A model generated the notes under the pieces. That model made no database searches and was not told the origin of the DNA. It was given only the letters and a program-made list of their open reading frames with translations. Positions 47,801 through 56,051 of a DNA stretch of 56,610 nt are shown here, piece by piece. Each line of letters begins with the position of its first letter. The stretch's first letter is position 1. Origin of the DNA: Spirochaetales bacterium (GTDB lineage Bacteria > Spirochaetota > Spirochaetia > SZUA-6 > JAFGRV01); NCBI GenBank assembly GCA_016928415.1, contig JAFGKU010000150.1, positions 1 to 56,610 of the forward strand, read 5' to 3'. A program made the translations under genes and the position numbers.

Positions 47801-50349
47801 ACGCCGCCCGCCAAAAGCTTGTTTATCATGTTAAACGCGAAATTGGGCGCCCAGGAAAAAGCCACTTTATATTTTTCCATCAAATCAAACCATAAAAACG
47901 GGTTGTCAAGGATATCCCGGGTTTTCACCTGTATCTGGCGGCAACAAAATTGAACGTCCTTAAGATGAACCATGGGTACGATATGATCCACCGGCATCCA
48001 GTTCAGACTGACATATGTCTCCTTGTAATTGTTAAGCCTGTAATACTGAACATTATGGTTTATTATGGCGGCATGAGTTTCCGGAATGCATTTGGGGATT
48101 CCCGTACTTCCCGATGTCAGCTGGAAATAGGCCGTATCCTGCGGGCCGGCCATGAAAAAATCTTCCGTTGGGGAATTATCCCTTAAATCGTCTACCGATA
48201 ATATCGAAAGGCTGTCAAAGGGATAAACGGTTTTAGCGTCGTGAAGTGCATCCACGAGCCGTTCACTGGAAATAATTACGGGCTTATCCAAAAGTTTCCA
48301 AACATTAAATAACTTTTCGGTACCACTGTTTTTTTCATTATAAAGCCGGGGAATGGCCACGGTGGAGGGGATAATCCCGCCCAGAATACACGCCCAGAAT
48401 ACGGGATAATAATCCTCAAGGTCCTCAATCTGAAGGATAACATAATCTCCAGGATTTAAATTCGCTTTCATTAATCCCGTTAAAATGGACTTGGCAATAT
48501 TTAAAATTTCACCATAGCTCTGGAATGTCTCTTCACCCCTTGAATTCACATACAGTATACCCCTGCTTGAATCCTTCCCGGCCGCGCGCAGGAATATTTC
48601 AATCAGGTTATTGGGATAATTCTCATCATCCCTTGGGACGGGGACTCCTTCAATCAGGGAAAGAGGGGTACCGGCATATTCCTCCCGTATAACGGATGCC
48701 TTTTGAACCCCCGTCTCGAATGTGGATATTTCCCTCTGCTTCACGTTATATAATTCAGGGAGCAATTCCCTTACAAAAATTTTATTTTCTTTATGCTTGT
48801 TTTCGGAAAATACGATGGCCAGCTCATTTATGCCGGTATCCTTTACAAGCTGATTTTCCATATTCAATGTTTCCCGGTTGTCGCAAAACTTCAACCGCTG
48901 CAACAGCCTTTTATCGATTTTACCCTCATTGTCATGGGGTAAAGTGGAAACCGGTATAAAGCCGACGGGAAAGGCTTCTTCAGGCAAACAATCCCTTAGC
49001 CGGGATTCCAATTCTTCGAATTCCATGTATTCGCTCAGGACGATGAACACCTTTATCCGGTTAAAACCATTTGTATTCTCGGATACGGCGGCGCATGCTT
49101 CAACCGACGGGTGATTCAACAGGATCCGTTCCACTTCCTCCGATGATATTCTTTTTCCCCGGATGGTACCCGGAGCGCTTTTTCTCCCCATGACGGCAAA
49201 CAAACCATCCGGCAATATTTTAGCCTTGAATCCGGTGTCGAAAAGGTTTGCACCCGTTTCAAAAGGATTCGTGATGAACCGTTTTTCCTGCAGGCCTTCA
49301 TTCCCGTAAAATCCGTCAACAATGCCCCTGCCGGAGAAAAATAAATTTCCTTCCATCCCCATAGGCAGCAGGTTGTTCCAGTCGTCCAGAATATACCCTC
49401 TTGTATTGGATACCGGCTTCCCAAAATGATGGAAATCCGAATCCTCGGCCAGTTCCTTGACCGTGGTTATCATCTGGATATCGGGAAAACCGAAATAATT
49501 AAACCACCTTATTCCTTTTTCCTTTAAAAATTCCTTAAAGGAAGCGATATTCAGTATTTCTTCCCCCATACTCACAAGGTGCCTGCATTTATAAACCAAA
49601 TGATGGTTATTATAGATGGTGTCGATGAGATGAAAAGGAAAGACGATACTGGTATAATCTTCCGTATATTCATCCAGCCGGTCCGGTGTTTCCCGTCCCA
49701 TGGATTTATAGAGCGTCAATTCACCGCCCTTAATCAAAACGGCAAACCAAAGGGGAAAAAGAGAAATGAATTCACTGCATCCCATGAAAAGCGTTTTACT
49801 GAAATCGATTTTTAAATTTTCGGTGTTAAACTGAACCCAGTCCATGATGGTCTTGTAGTTTATTACCCGGCCTTCCGGTTTCCCTGTTGAATCCGATATA
49901 TATTGAATGAGGGACGGTAAATCCCTTTGTACGTTTTCAGGAATTTCATCGGCACGGCCTTCCCTGATCCGGTCATCATCCAATGAAACTATTTCTACGT
50001 GATAATTCCGTTCAAAACCTTTTATATCCAGAAAACAATCAACATCCGCCGTTTTCAAGAGATTCTCGATCTTTTTCGGCGGCAGGCTGCAGTCTATGGG
50101 AATAATATTAAAACCCGCTTTAAAGGCCCCTAAAACGCCTATGATAAATTCAATGCACATGTCAGAACTCAATGCCATTGTCTTTTTTCCGTCTTTGAAA
50201 GAATCCAACAAAAAATTGGCCAATTTGTTTGAATCCTCATGGATTTTACCGTAGGTACGGGATTCTTCCCGTGTCTTTACCGCAATATTGGCCGGCGAAC
50301 CAAAATTCAACTGCTTATATGTATCGATATTCCTGTTTTCCACTAACAT
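44821..50349 (-). CDS. NRPS: degenerate A - acyl-ligase-type A - KR - T (alpha-hydroxy acid module, no C domain)
   Basis: An 1842-aa protein with no condensation domain. Residues 1-490 have A-domain shape, but key motifs are lost: A3 is SDSTGKPEG, A5 is YFGFPD, and A7 has TGF for TGD; it is probably inactive. A second, complete adenylating domain of acyl-ligase type follows (about 560-1130): LTSGSTGIPKC, NWMPVDHIVP, FGMAET, TGDLA and TSGKVQRAK. The KR (about 1150-1610) has GGLGGIG, FSSVNG and GAYSSSN. An eroded A-like tail (KENGEINRAEL) and a T domain (SHGFNSIMI) end the protein. The order matches the protein at 10806-16706, so both should load an alpha-keto acid and reduce it. It can be a loading module, or the last module served by the orphan C domain encoded at 6844-10746; the adjacent reductase favours the latter. 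Confidence 0.85.
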   Translation of the reverse strand: MLVENRNIDTYKQLNFGSPANIAVKTREESRTYGKIHEDSNKLANFLLDSFKDGKKTMALSSDMCIEFIIGVLGAFKAGFNIIPIDCSLPPKKIENLLKTADVDCFLDIKGFERNYHVEIVSLDDDRIREGRADEIPENVQRDLPSLIQYISDSTGKPEGRVINYKTIMDWVQFNTENLKIDFSKTLFMGCSEFISLFPLWFAVLIKGGELTLYKSMGRETPDRLDEYTEDYTSIVFPFHLIDTIYNNHHLVYKCRHLVSMGEEILNIASFKEFLKEKGIRWFNYFGFPDIQMITTVKELAEDSDFHHFGKPVSNTRGYILDDWNNLLPMGMEGNLFFSGRGIVDGFYGNEGLQEKRFITNPFETGANLFDTGFKAKILPDGLFAVMGRKSAPGTIRGKRISSEEVERILLNHPSVEACAAVSENTNGFNRIKVFIVLSEYMEFEELESRLRDCLPEEAFPVGFIPVSTLPHDNEGKIDKRLLQRLKFCDNRETLNMENQLVKDTGINELAIVFSENKHKENKIFVRELLPELYNVKQREISTFETGVQKASVIREEYAGTPLSLIEGVPVPRDDENYPNNLIEIFLRAAGKDSSRGILYVNSRGEETFQSYGEILNIAKSILTGLMKANLNPGDYVILQIEDLEDYYPVFWACILGGIIPSTVAIPRLYNEKNSGTEKLFNVWKLLDKPVIISSERLVDALHDAKTVYPFDSLSILSVDDLRDNSPTEDFFMAGPQDTAYFQLTSGSTGIPKCIPETHAAIINHNVQYYRLNNYKETYVSLNWMPVDHIVPMVHLKDVQFCCRQIQVKTRDILDNPFLWFDLMEKYKVAFSWAPNFAFNMINKLLAGGVNGKWDLSCLHNLQSAGEQVTYPVVAEFLKLTKPFGIRESVFQTAFGMAETCTGVIYCNNFSLEKSIHFVKASSLSSALVKTEASDPEGVSLIEVGEPLEEISVRITDAGNNILPEGFIGRLQLKGNVIMPGYFKSEEENKKAFLADGWFDTGDLAVMFDKRIAIAGRKKEMLVIGGANYYSHDIENAIADMEEIEINHTGVCSVHNHSVGTEDLVVFFSPKATENTESVKSLINKIRQRIQESIGVNPAVIVPLKKEDFPKTTSGKVQRAKLKDNYVKGVYDAILAEYGLHTDEDFVPDWFYEKKWVREDLCRLRPKREGRNYLLFSDSNGLSDKIASALRRTGKMVIEVGIGDKFEIENEGRVLIRAMDAEDYKKLIEYIECRGIVIDTVAHFWTYYPGKKIINIDQLREAQSLGVYSLLNLIQALEAGNHRDGIGLFVVSSNGDSVLADDDAAFEKSSLSGFLRTIPLEMSHYRCIAIDLDGDSVSDSAIGCLMDEFSWNHGQSDVAFRKGNRYALYLSKVDCRNKFLKKKAIQRDGLYIMTGGLGGIGHRLAKWLISKFNVKLIIIGRTVLPEEGGVAPDSSPILDKRIRAYREIQSTNGRFIYMPGDIADPDFIGECIKRGEAHFSSPLSGVFHLAGDVSRNNGGDAWESRMERFIAKESIGNFESVFRAKVYGTLNLHNCLRDRKDLLFVAFSSVNGFFGGSATGAYSSSNSFLDGFMLYRRLNRYENSYSFGWSMWQGVGMSENIPENLLAVSKASGYYPIDELKGVFSLLVGLSINSGQLYIGLNGQNRSVEKHLAQPFESEQSLTVGYRLKEGENISGSILLNSFRSILDKTGHTHNVVVRMLKMNDFPQKENGEINRAELKELMESADMSTHLDEPANDIEMNILAIVKEILGKSHIGVNDNIFSHGFNSIMITQLAYKIKELTGGSQFSMDFIFQRPSIRGIGEMIEEMSNGGQQISPDGNTEKVDFASEAVLDEKIKPGVM

Positions 50350-50412
50350 TTTTTCTCCTCACGTTACATTAAATTTCCATATTAAAAAAATGGAATCAAA
50401 TATACATTAAAT

Positions 50413-51576
50413 TCATTTTTTTACCGCTTGACAGTCATGGTAGTTATACCACTTCACAATATGTCTGAATTCCTCCAAATCGACGGTTCTATGTTTTCGG
50501 CCGATTTGCTTGACCGTATTCAAAATATCATAAATGATGGCGTCATCCGGTATCTTTTCACCTATTTGTTCCAACGCATATTTTATCGTAGAATAACCGG
50601 CCATATGATCCAGAATTATCTTTGTCTTCCTTTCCACTATACCCGGATCAATGCTTTGATAATGGAGAGGATTGATAACGGCAGCCTGTGTATGGATACC
50701 CGCGCAATGGGAAAAAACATTTTCTCCGGTTATGGGTAGATTCACCTGAATGGGAATTTTCGAATACTTGCTCACCGTTTCGTATAACTCCGGGAGAAGT
50801 TTTAAATTCCAGTTATTCGTCACCTTGAAGTCTTCCTTTAAAATTACAAGCAAAGGCGCCAGATCGACTATGCCGGCCCGTTCACCGAGCCCCATGACGG
50901 AGGCATCGATAATGTCGGCACCCGCCCGGAAAGCATCCAGGGCATTGGCTAACGCCAAACCCCTGTCATCATGGCAATGCACTTCAATCCGGGGAAATAA
51001 ATCCATCTCGGCCAGTTTTTTCTTGAGCCCGACCACATAGTCATACATGCTTCTACAGGTTCCCGGCATCATATAACCGGTGGTATCCGCTATACTGATA
51101 ATGTCCGCGCCCGCCTTTACGGCTTCCGCGGCTATACCATAGACATTCTCGAATTCCGACCGAACGGTGTCTTCGGGTGTGAAACGGATAATTAAACCGG
51201 GCTTTTTCCGCTTGGCGTAATTTATCACATCCCTTATCTGGCATTTTACCATGTCAATGTTTTTTTTATATACATCCATAATCCGCCCGTTGGAAACACA
51301 GTAAAAGACACCGACGAAATCCACCCCGCAATCTATTGCCAGGTCTATATCCTCTATCAATGAACGGGAATGGGCGCATACCGTAGCGTTCAACGACCGG
51401 CTGCAGATTTTTTTCAGCCCCTGACAGATTTCATTGCTGACCACCGGATGCCCCGCCTCGATAAATTCGATGCCGATTTCATCCAGCAATTCGGCGATAA
51501 CCATTTTAATATGGTTATCAAAATATACCCCCGGTGTCTGTTCGCCTTCCCTGAGTGTCGAATCCAGAATTTTCAT
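50413..51576 (-). CDS. Homocitrate synthase-type acyltransferase (LeuA superfamily)
   Basis: A 387-aa enzyme of the DRE-TIM (LeuA/NifV/homocitrate synthase) group that condenses acetyl-CoA with a 2-keto acid. The metal-site motif is DSTLREGEQTPGV; the glutamate after arginine is the hallmark of homocitrate synthases (and Re-citrate synthases), where LeuA and CimA have aspartate. The histidine pair is in EVHCHDDRG and a further metal-site region in GLGERAGIVDLA. It lacks the LeuA allosteric domain, so feedback control is not expected. Taken with LeuCD and LeuB at the other end of the operon it could lengthen 2-oxoglutarate to 2-oxoadipate, or lengthen another keto acid for the A-KR modules. 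The true acceptor is not decided by sequence. Confidence 0.78.
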   Translation of the reverse strand: MKILDSTLREGEQTPGVYFDNHIKMVIAELLDEIGIEFIEAGHPVVSNEICQGLKKICSRSLNATVCAHSRSLIEDIDLAIDCGVDFVGVFYCVSNGRIMDVYKKNIDMVKCQIRDVINYAKRKKPGLIIRFTPEDTVRSEFENVYGIAAEAVKAGADIISIADTTGYMMPGTCRSMYDYVVGLKKKLAEMDLFPRIEVHCHDDRGLALANALDAFRAGADIIDASVMGLGERAGIVDLAPLLVILKEDFKVTNNWNLKLLPELYETVSKYSKIPIQVNLPITGENVFSHCAGIHTQAAVINPLHYQSIDPGIVERKTKIILDHMAGYSTIKYALEQIGEKIPDDAIIYDILNTVKQIGRKHRTVDLEEFRHIVKWYNYHDCQAVKK

Positions 51577-51643
51577 ACAGGCGCCTCAAAAAAAACTGTA
51601 AAAACCGGAATTTTTAGAGATCCCCGTATTGTTTTTCTCTCGA

Positions 51644-52903
51644 TTAACATCCGTTATTTCCCTCCCCCCGACTGGCCGCCCCCACCAAAACGGCCGTATT
51701 TCCCATGGGGTGCCGGTTCTCCGCCATAAGCTGATGCGCATGCGGGAGTTCTTTCCAGGGGAAAACCTCCGTTAAGGCCGGACTGATATTTTTATTCATG
51801 ACCAGGGCATTAAAGGCCAAGCCATCCCTGGTTGTACCGGCATGTGAGCCCTGAAACCTTTTTTGGAAATACCAGAAAGGCCGTAAATCAAAACTGGCAT
51901 TATATCCCGTCGTTCCGCCGCACAAAACTACCATTCCGCCGGACTGGCAGATAAAAGCCGAAGTGGCAAGCGTATTTTCTCCGGGATGCTCTACAATTAT
52001 GTTCGGGTTTCTTTTTTCGCCGATTATTTTCCAGATGGCTTTCCTGAACCTGATGGCACCGGCTAAAAATTTCCTGTATTTCCGTTCGTCATCCCAATGG
52101 GGCATGACTCCCCAATGATCGAAATCCTTTCTATTAATGCATCCAATGGCACCCAATGATATGCAAAATTCAAATTTTGAATCATCCGAAACCACGGCAA
52201 TGGGAAGCGCACCCGCGTGTTTGGCAATCTGGATGGCCATCGAACCTATGCCTCCAGCCCCGCCCCATACAAGAACAATATCATTGGGCTTAACCTGATT
52301 TTCTTTCCAATGATAAAGCATACGGTAGGACGTAACACCGGACACTATGTACGATGCCGCTTCATCCCAGCTCAAATGCACGGGCTTGGGTACTATCTGT
52401 TCCTCCCTTACAAGGGCAAATTGGCCAAAAGCCCCATAATTAATTTCATAGCCCCATATTCTGAAACTGGGACTGTACATGGGGTCATCTCCGGCCTTTA
52501 CCACGGGGCAATCATAGTCCCATTGCGGTCCGCCGACCACAACCCTGTCCCCGACTTTATGTCTTTGGATATTCTTACCTACTTTATATACTATACCGCT
52601 TAATTCAGAGCCGCATATATGGAATTGTGTATTATCACCATACACTTTATGATCCCTTATTAAATTCTTGGGGACCCCTTTCGCAGCCCATATACCGTTA
52701 TAATTTATTCCGGCCGCCATCGTGCAGACCAGCATTTCATCATCATTGGGTTCGGGAACATCCACAATTTCTTCCTGAAATGCCGTCATGGGTTCACCGT
52801 ACCTGTCTTCACGTATTGTCCAGGCACGCATTTTTTCCGGAACATGCCCCAAAGGCGGAATTGTTCCAATATCATATAATTTTACTTTTTCTTCACACTG
52901 CAT
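51644..52903 (-). CDS. ccr: Crotonyl-CoA carboxylase/reductase
   Basis: A 419-aa medium-chain dehydrogenase of the crotonyl-CoA carboxylase/reductase group, which makes (2S)-ethylmalonyl-CoA or related extender units from enoyl-CoA, CO2 and NADPH. Typical segments are AAGINYNGIWAAKG, VVGGPQWDYDCP, the WGYEINYG region (CO2-pocket glutamate), VWGGAGGIGSMA (NADPH Rossmann motif), HPGENTLATSAF and FQGSHAGTTR (conserved histidine). The long N-terminal extension and PQWDYDCP loop separate it from plain quinone reductases. It is the first gene of the operon, 67 bases ahead of the homocitrate-synthase-type gene. In biosynthetic clusters such enzymes feed a PKS acyltransferase; the AT at 16761-22214 has an xAGH motif consistent with that. 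The actual enoyl-CoA could be longer than crotonyl. Confidence 0.9.
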   Translation of the reverse strand: MQCEEKVKLYDIGTIPPLGHVPEKMRAWTIREDRYGEPMTAFQEEIVDVPEPNDDEMLVCTMAAGINYNGIWAAKGVPKNLIRDHKVYGDNTQFHICGSELSGIVYKVGKNIQRHKVGDRVVVGGPQWDYDCPVVKAGDDPMYSPSFRIWGYEINYGAFGQFALVREEQIVPKPVHLSWDEAASYIVSGVTSYRMLYHWKENQVKPNDIVLVWGGAGGIGSMAIQIAKHAGALPIAVVSDDSKFEFCISLGAIGCINRKDFDHWGVMPHWDDERKYRKFLAGAIRFRKAIWKIIGEKRNPNIIVEHPGENTLATSAFICQSGGMVVLCGGTTGYNASFDLRPFWYFQKRFQGSHAGTTRDGLAFNALVMNKNISPALTEVFPWKELPHAHQLMAENRHPMGNTAVLVGAASRGEGNNGC

Positions 52904-52955
52904 TTATTTTTCTCTTTCAATTAATTTTATTGTTTATATTTAAGGGATAGTTATG

Positions 52956-52985
52956 ATTTGAGAATTATCCGGGATTTTATGTCAA
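52956..52985 (-). promoter_or_regulatory. Candidate promoter of the biosynthetic operon
   Basis: On the minus strand a perfect TTGACA (52985-52980) is followed after 18 bases by TCAAAT (52961-52956), a four-of-six match to a -10 box. It lies about 50 to 80 bases before the first start codon at 52903 and touches a perfect inverted repeat on its upstream side. The -10 element is weak, which would fit a promoter needing an activator. Alternative start points cannot be excluded in this AT-rich DNA. Confidence 0.45.
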
Positions 52986-53026
52986 ACTTCAGTAATGGAA
53001 ATGGTAACTATTTCCATTACTGAAGT
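52986..53026. repeat. Perfect 17-bp inverted repeat next to the operon promoter
   Basis: The arms at 52986-53002 and 53010-53026 are exact reverse complements (17 bp each, ACTTCAGTAATGGAAAT and its complement) separated by 7 bases. The repeat abuts the TTGACA element of the operon promoter. It could be the binding site of a dimeric or tetrameric regulator. As RNA it would form a long hairpin, but no convincing U-tract directly follows on either strand, so a terminator is less likely. No second copy was noticed in the window. Confidence 0.75.
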
Positions 53027-53585
53027 AAAAAAATTTTTGGACAAATTTATCCTTATCCGCCTGTATTGTATTTTCACACAGGTCTTTAGGATTAACCCGT
53101 CTCTAAACCATCAGAATAGAAATATCTTAGTGGTAAATTAATTCTGAATCGATAAGGCCTTTGTCCGGCGAATCTATGGCCGACTACCTTATTGTGTTAT
53201 AATTGTTTTTTTTTTAATACGCTGTTACTTCCAAACCAATTGAAGTTACTTTTTTTTTACATTCTATTAGCTGAACCAATTTATTGTATTCGTTTCGATA
53301 ATGTATCACAACACAAAAAAAAAATCAATTTAAAAAAAAATTATTTTACAATTTTTAGATTTATTTAATAATTATTTTGACATTCCCCTTTCCTAAAACA
53401 TCTAAAATATCTAAAATATCATTTATACATATCACTATTAATTTAGTAATCTATAATTTTCAATCTCATCCATGTAAAAGCAAACAAAAAAAAATCTAAT
53501 GGTTACTAAAGAGATGTGATTTTTTTAAAACCGACAACTGCCATCATGTCCGGTATCCAATCAGTAATCGTTTACATAAAAAGAC
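53027..53585. other. AT-rich intergenic region without genes
   Basis: No plausible coding region was found. The stretch holds homopolymer A and T runs (for example around 53317-53345), a short near-repeat of CTAAAATAT at about 53402-53419, and an isolated plus-strand TTGACA at 53377-53382 without a well-spaced -10 box. It separates the minus-strand operon from the plus-strand secreted-protein gene and may hold regulatory sites for both. Confidence 0.6.
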
Positions 53586-53614
53586 TTGCAGCTGACAATA
53601 AAGTAGCTTATGCT
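53586..53614 (+). promoter_or_regulatory. Possible promoter of the small secreted protein gene
   Basis: TTGCAG (53586-53591) and TATGCT (53609-53614) are 17 bases apart and lie about 75 bases upstream of the start codon at 53688. Both boxes are imperfect, so this is a weak call. A CTGACA overlaps the spacer and could be an alternative -35 box. Confidence 0.25.
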
Positions 53615-53687
53615 TTAATCAGCAACAGAAGCGTTACGATAATTTTTTGCTGTCGTAATGATCCATTTTCACAAGGAGGCATATATA

Positions 53688-54173
53688 ATGAAAAAAACCG
53701 TTCTTTCCATGATCCTTTTTACATTTATTTTGGTCAATGCGCATTCACTGACACAGGATGATGTGAATAATATTTTGGCTGATAATTTATTTATCCTGGA
53801 ACCCACGATTCTGTTGAAAACATCAGGCACCAGGGCCAATGCCCGCCTGGTCCCATTGGGTAAAGCGGAAGTCAAGAACATCAACACCAGGATTATTACC
53901 AGCCTTAACTTTGCCAATACCGATTTCACGGTCATGTTCAAGGGTTCACGCGAGGAAATCGCCACCTACAAGGCCGTCTACAATGAAAAACTCGATATGA
54001 TCGAGTTGACCATTAATTTCAAAAAGGACAAAACCCGGATAACGGTTTACATGAAGAAAAACGAAATTTTTCCCGACCAAAAACCGGAATATTATTATTT
54101 CTATTCAATTACGGACAAGAAAAAAAATGTCATCTACTGCAATGGGATCATGTTTGTGCTTAATGCGGGGTGA
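53688..54173 (+). CDS. Small secreted or periplasmic protein of unknown function
   Basis: A 161-aa protein with a clear signal peptide: MKK, a hydrophobic core VLSMILFTFILVN and a likely cleavage site after AHS. The mature part of about 140 residues is mixed alpha/beta by pattern, rich in lysine, with KTRITVYMKKNEIF and a C-terminal VIYCNGIMFVLNAG containing its only cysteine. I do not recognise a family. The frame is open 30 bases further upstream, but AAGGAGG at 53673-53679, eight bases before the ATG at 53688, fixes the start. It is divergent from the biosynthetic operon and is the only intact plus-strand gene near it; any link (for example immunity or self-protection) would be speculation. 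Confidence 0.75.
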   Translation: MKKTVLSMILFTFILVNAHSLTQDDVNNILADNLFILEPTILLKTSGTRANARLVPLGKAEVKNINTRIITSLNFANTDFTVMFKGSREEIATYKAVYNEKLDMIELTINFKKDKTRITVYMKKNEIFPDQKPEYYYFYSITDKKKNVIYCNGIMFVLNAG

Positions 54174-54994
54174 TTGGTAAATGTCCCCAACCACTTTAAC
54201 ATCATACAAATGACCTGATTTCTCCCGAATTGACATCGTAAATTTTGAGTTCAGGTACACCGTTAATTCGGTAATGTATATTCCCGATATTATGAATGAA
54301 AAATTCCTATCCCAAAATTCTATTCATTGGAAAAAGAATTCGAGAAAATACACCATTCACTGAAACATTATCCATGTCCCTTTTGCCATTACATCGGATT
54401 CCTCATCCTTCACGGTTTTTTAACCGGTTTTTAAGAAACGGATTTCAACTCAAAAACCAAACGCGGTCACAGGATATATTGCAGTAACAGGAAGAACCGA
54501 TGCGGATGCGGAAGGACCTGCAGCATACTCCTGAGCCGTCTTCTCAAGCATGGCACAATCACTTCTTATACCGCCTGGGAATTCCTCAAAGGCATCGAAT
54601 CCGGCTTTCCTAAAAACAGGTCCTTTACGATTACCGGTGTGCACCCGGTTCGCGTTCCATCCCATATAACCTCTGGCGGCGTTTACGCGCCAACATGACG
54701 CACATCAGGACTTCTTCGCTCAGCATAATACCTGTACCGGTTACGGATACCTGCATACCGGAAAACCAGACAATAATACACCTGGTAAAAGCTTTTCCCC
54801 ATTCAAGTTGTCCGGTCGCCGGTTTCCAAGAGCATTTTCAAACAAGTTTTTTCGCCTTTGTCCCTCCCAAATCAGGGGCAATACGCATCAAAAACGTCGC
54901 CGGGATGAGATTCAGGGACGAAAAAGGAAACTGCCATCAATTCACCTGGCGCACCATCCAGACATAGTATACCCGTTACAAAAAGCACAGTATT
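54174..54994 (+). other. Degraded DNA with no intact gene, probably part of a decayed insertion element
   Basis: Several short frames are open in different phases, none with a ribosome site and a recognisable product. One stretch around 54540-54700 reads like coding sequence (a phase containing TSYTAWEFLKGIES) but stops quickly. The base composition is richer in G and C than the intergenic region to the left and resembles the transposase remnant that follows, so this is probably debris of the same or another mobile element. Confidence 0.4.
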
Positions 54995-55000
54995 ACAAGC

Positions 55001-56035
55001 ATGGAGGGCAAACCCCGTTCAGACACCGGAACAGCCAGGAAAATCACGCCGGAGGAACTGCTGGAAGCCATCAACCAGGTCCTTCCCTGCTTCCGCGGCA
55101 CCCATTACAACAAGATGGACGTTTACCGGAAAATCATCGAAAAGGGGATACTCAGCAGCGCCTTGCTCGCACAAACCACCTTCTACCGGTTCATACGGGA
55201 ATTCGAGCTTTTATCCGACAGGGACGCTTCCCAAAACAAACGCAGGCTCGCCTTTGCCATGCAGTACGCTGCCAACGCACATACCCAGAACGCGGTAGCG
55301 TTCTTAACCAACTCTGGCAGGGCGACACTTTGTACGGCCCTTATGTTAAGGACGCCAACGGGCGGGCCGTCCAGACAAGACTTATCGCGTTTATCGATGA
55401 TGCCTCAAGGGTTCTCTGCCACGGCCAGTTTTTCGCGGCAGAAAATACCGATTCTCTCATCACGACACTCAGGGCCGCCTTCTACAACCGTGGAATACCG
55501 GAACAGATCTATGTCAATCATGGGGGGATATACACATCAAAAGAGATGACCCTCATATGCGCCAGGCTGGGCTGTATTCTCCGCCATGCCCCTTTGCGGG
55601 ACGGCGCTTCAAAGGGAAAAATCGAACGATTTTTCAGAACCGTGAGAGAACAGTTCCTGGCAGGTAATCTCGATCTCTCCTCCCTTGAAACACTCAACAA
55701 GCTGTTTACCCTGTGGGTGGAGGATGAATACAATTCCAAAACCCATTCCGCGATCGGCATGAAACAGGTCGACAGGTTCGCCATAGACCTGAAACGAATC
55801 AGGTTCCTTCCCCCGTCCGAAATAACCGACGAACTGTTTTACGACGAAGACACGCGGATGGTGAAAAAGGACAACACATTCCCGTTCAAGAACAAGCGCT
55901 ACGAAGTTCCCGCCGACTTGCGGGGAAAACAGGTTTCCATCAGGTTCGACAGGTTCAGGCCCAACAGGATCGTCGTGTACCACAAGGGCCAGCGCATTGG
56001 CGAGGCCAGGGAACTCGATCTTGCCCAAACGGCAT
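55001..56035 (+). pseudogene. Frameshifted DDE (rve-type) transposase
   Basis: Remnant of a DDE integrase-like transposase. The N-terminal part (from 55001) runs in one frame through EELLEAINQVLPCFRG and TTFYRFIREFELL to about 55270. After an apparent insertion of roughly 40 bases the catalytic part continues in another frame: QGDTLYGPYVKD (first acidic residue), AFIDDASR, and DGASKGKIERFFRTVREQFL (glutamate). The segment where the second aspartate is expected, normally YVDNG, reads YVNHGG, so the active site is broken as well. The C-terminal beta-barrel region (NKRYEVPADLRGKQVSIRFD) runs to about 56035 and then loses similarity. It cannot encode a working enzyme. Confidence 0.75.
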
Positions 56036-56051
56036 CCTGCGCCGGACGCGC

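Noticed and set aside
52986-53026. The long inverted repeat as an intrinsic terminator
   Set aside because: The arms are AT-rich and neither side is directly followed by a proper T-run; its place next to a TTGACA box fits an operator better.
53377-53408. Plus-strand promoter TTGACA with TAAAAT
   Set aside because: The spacer is 20 bases and the site is about 280 bases from the nearest gene, so it is not supported.
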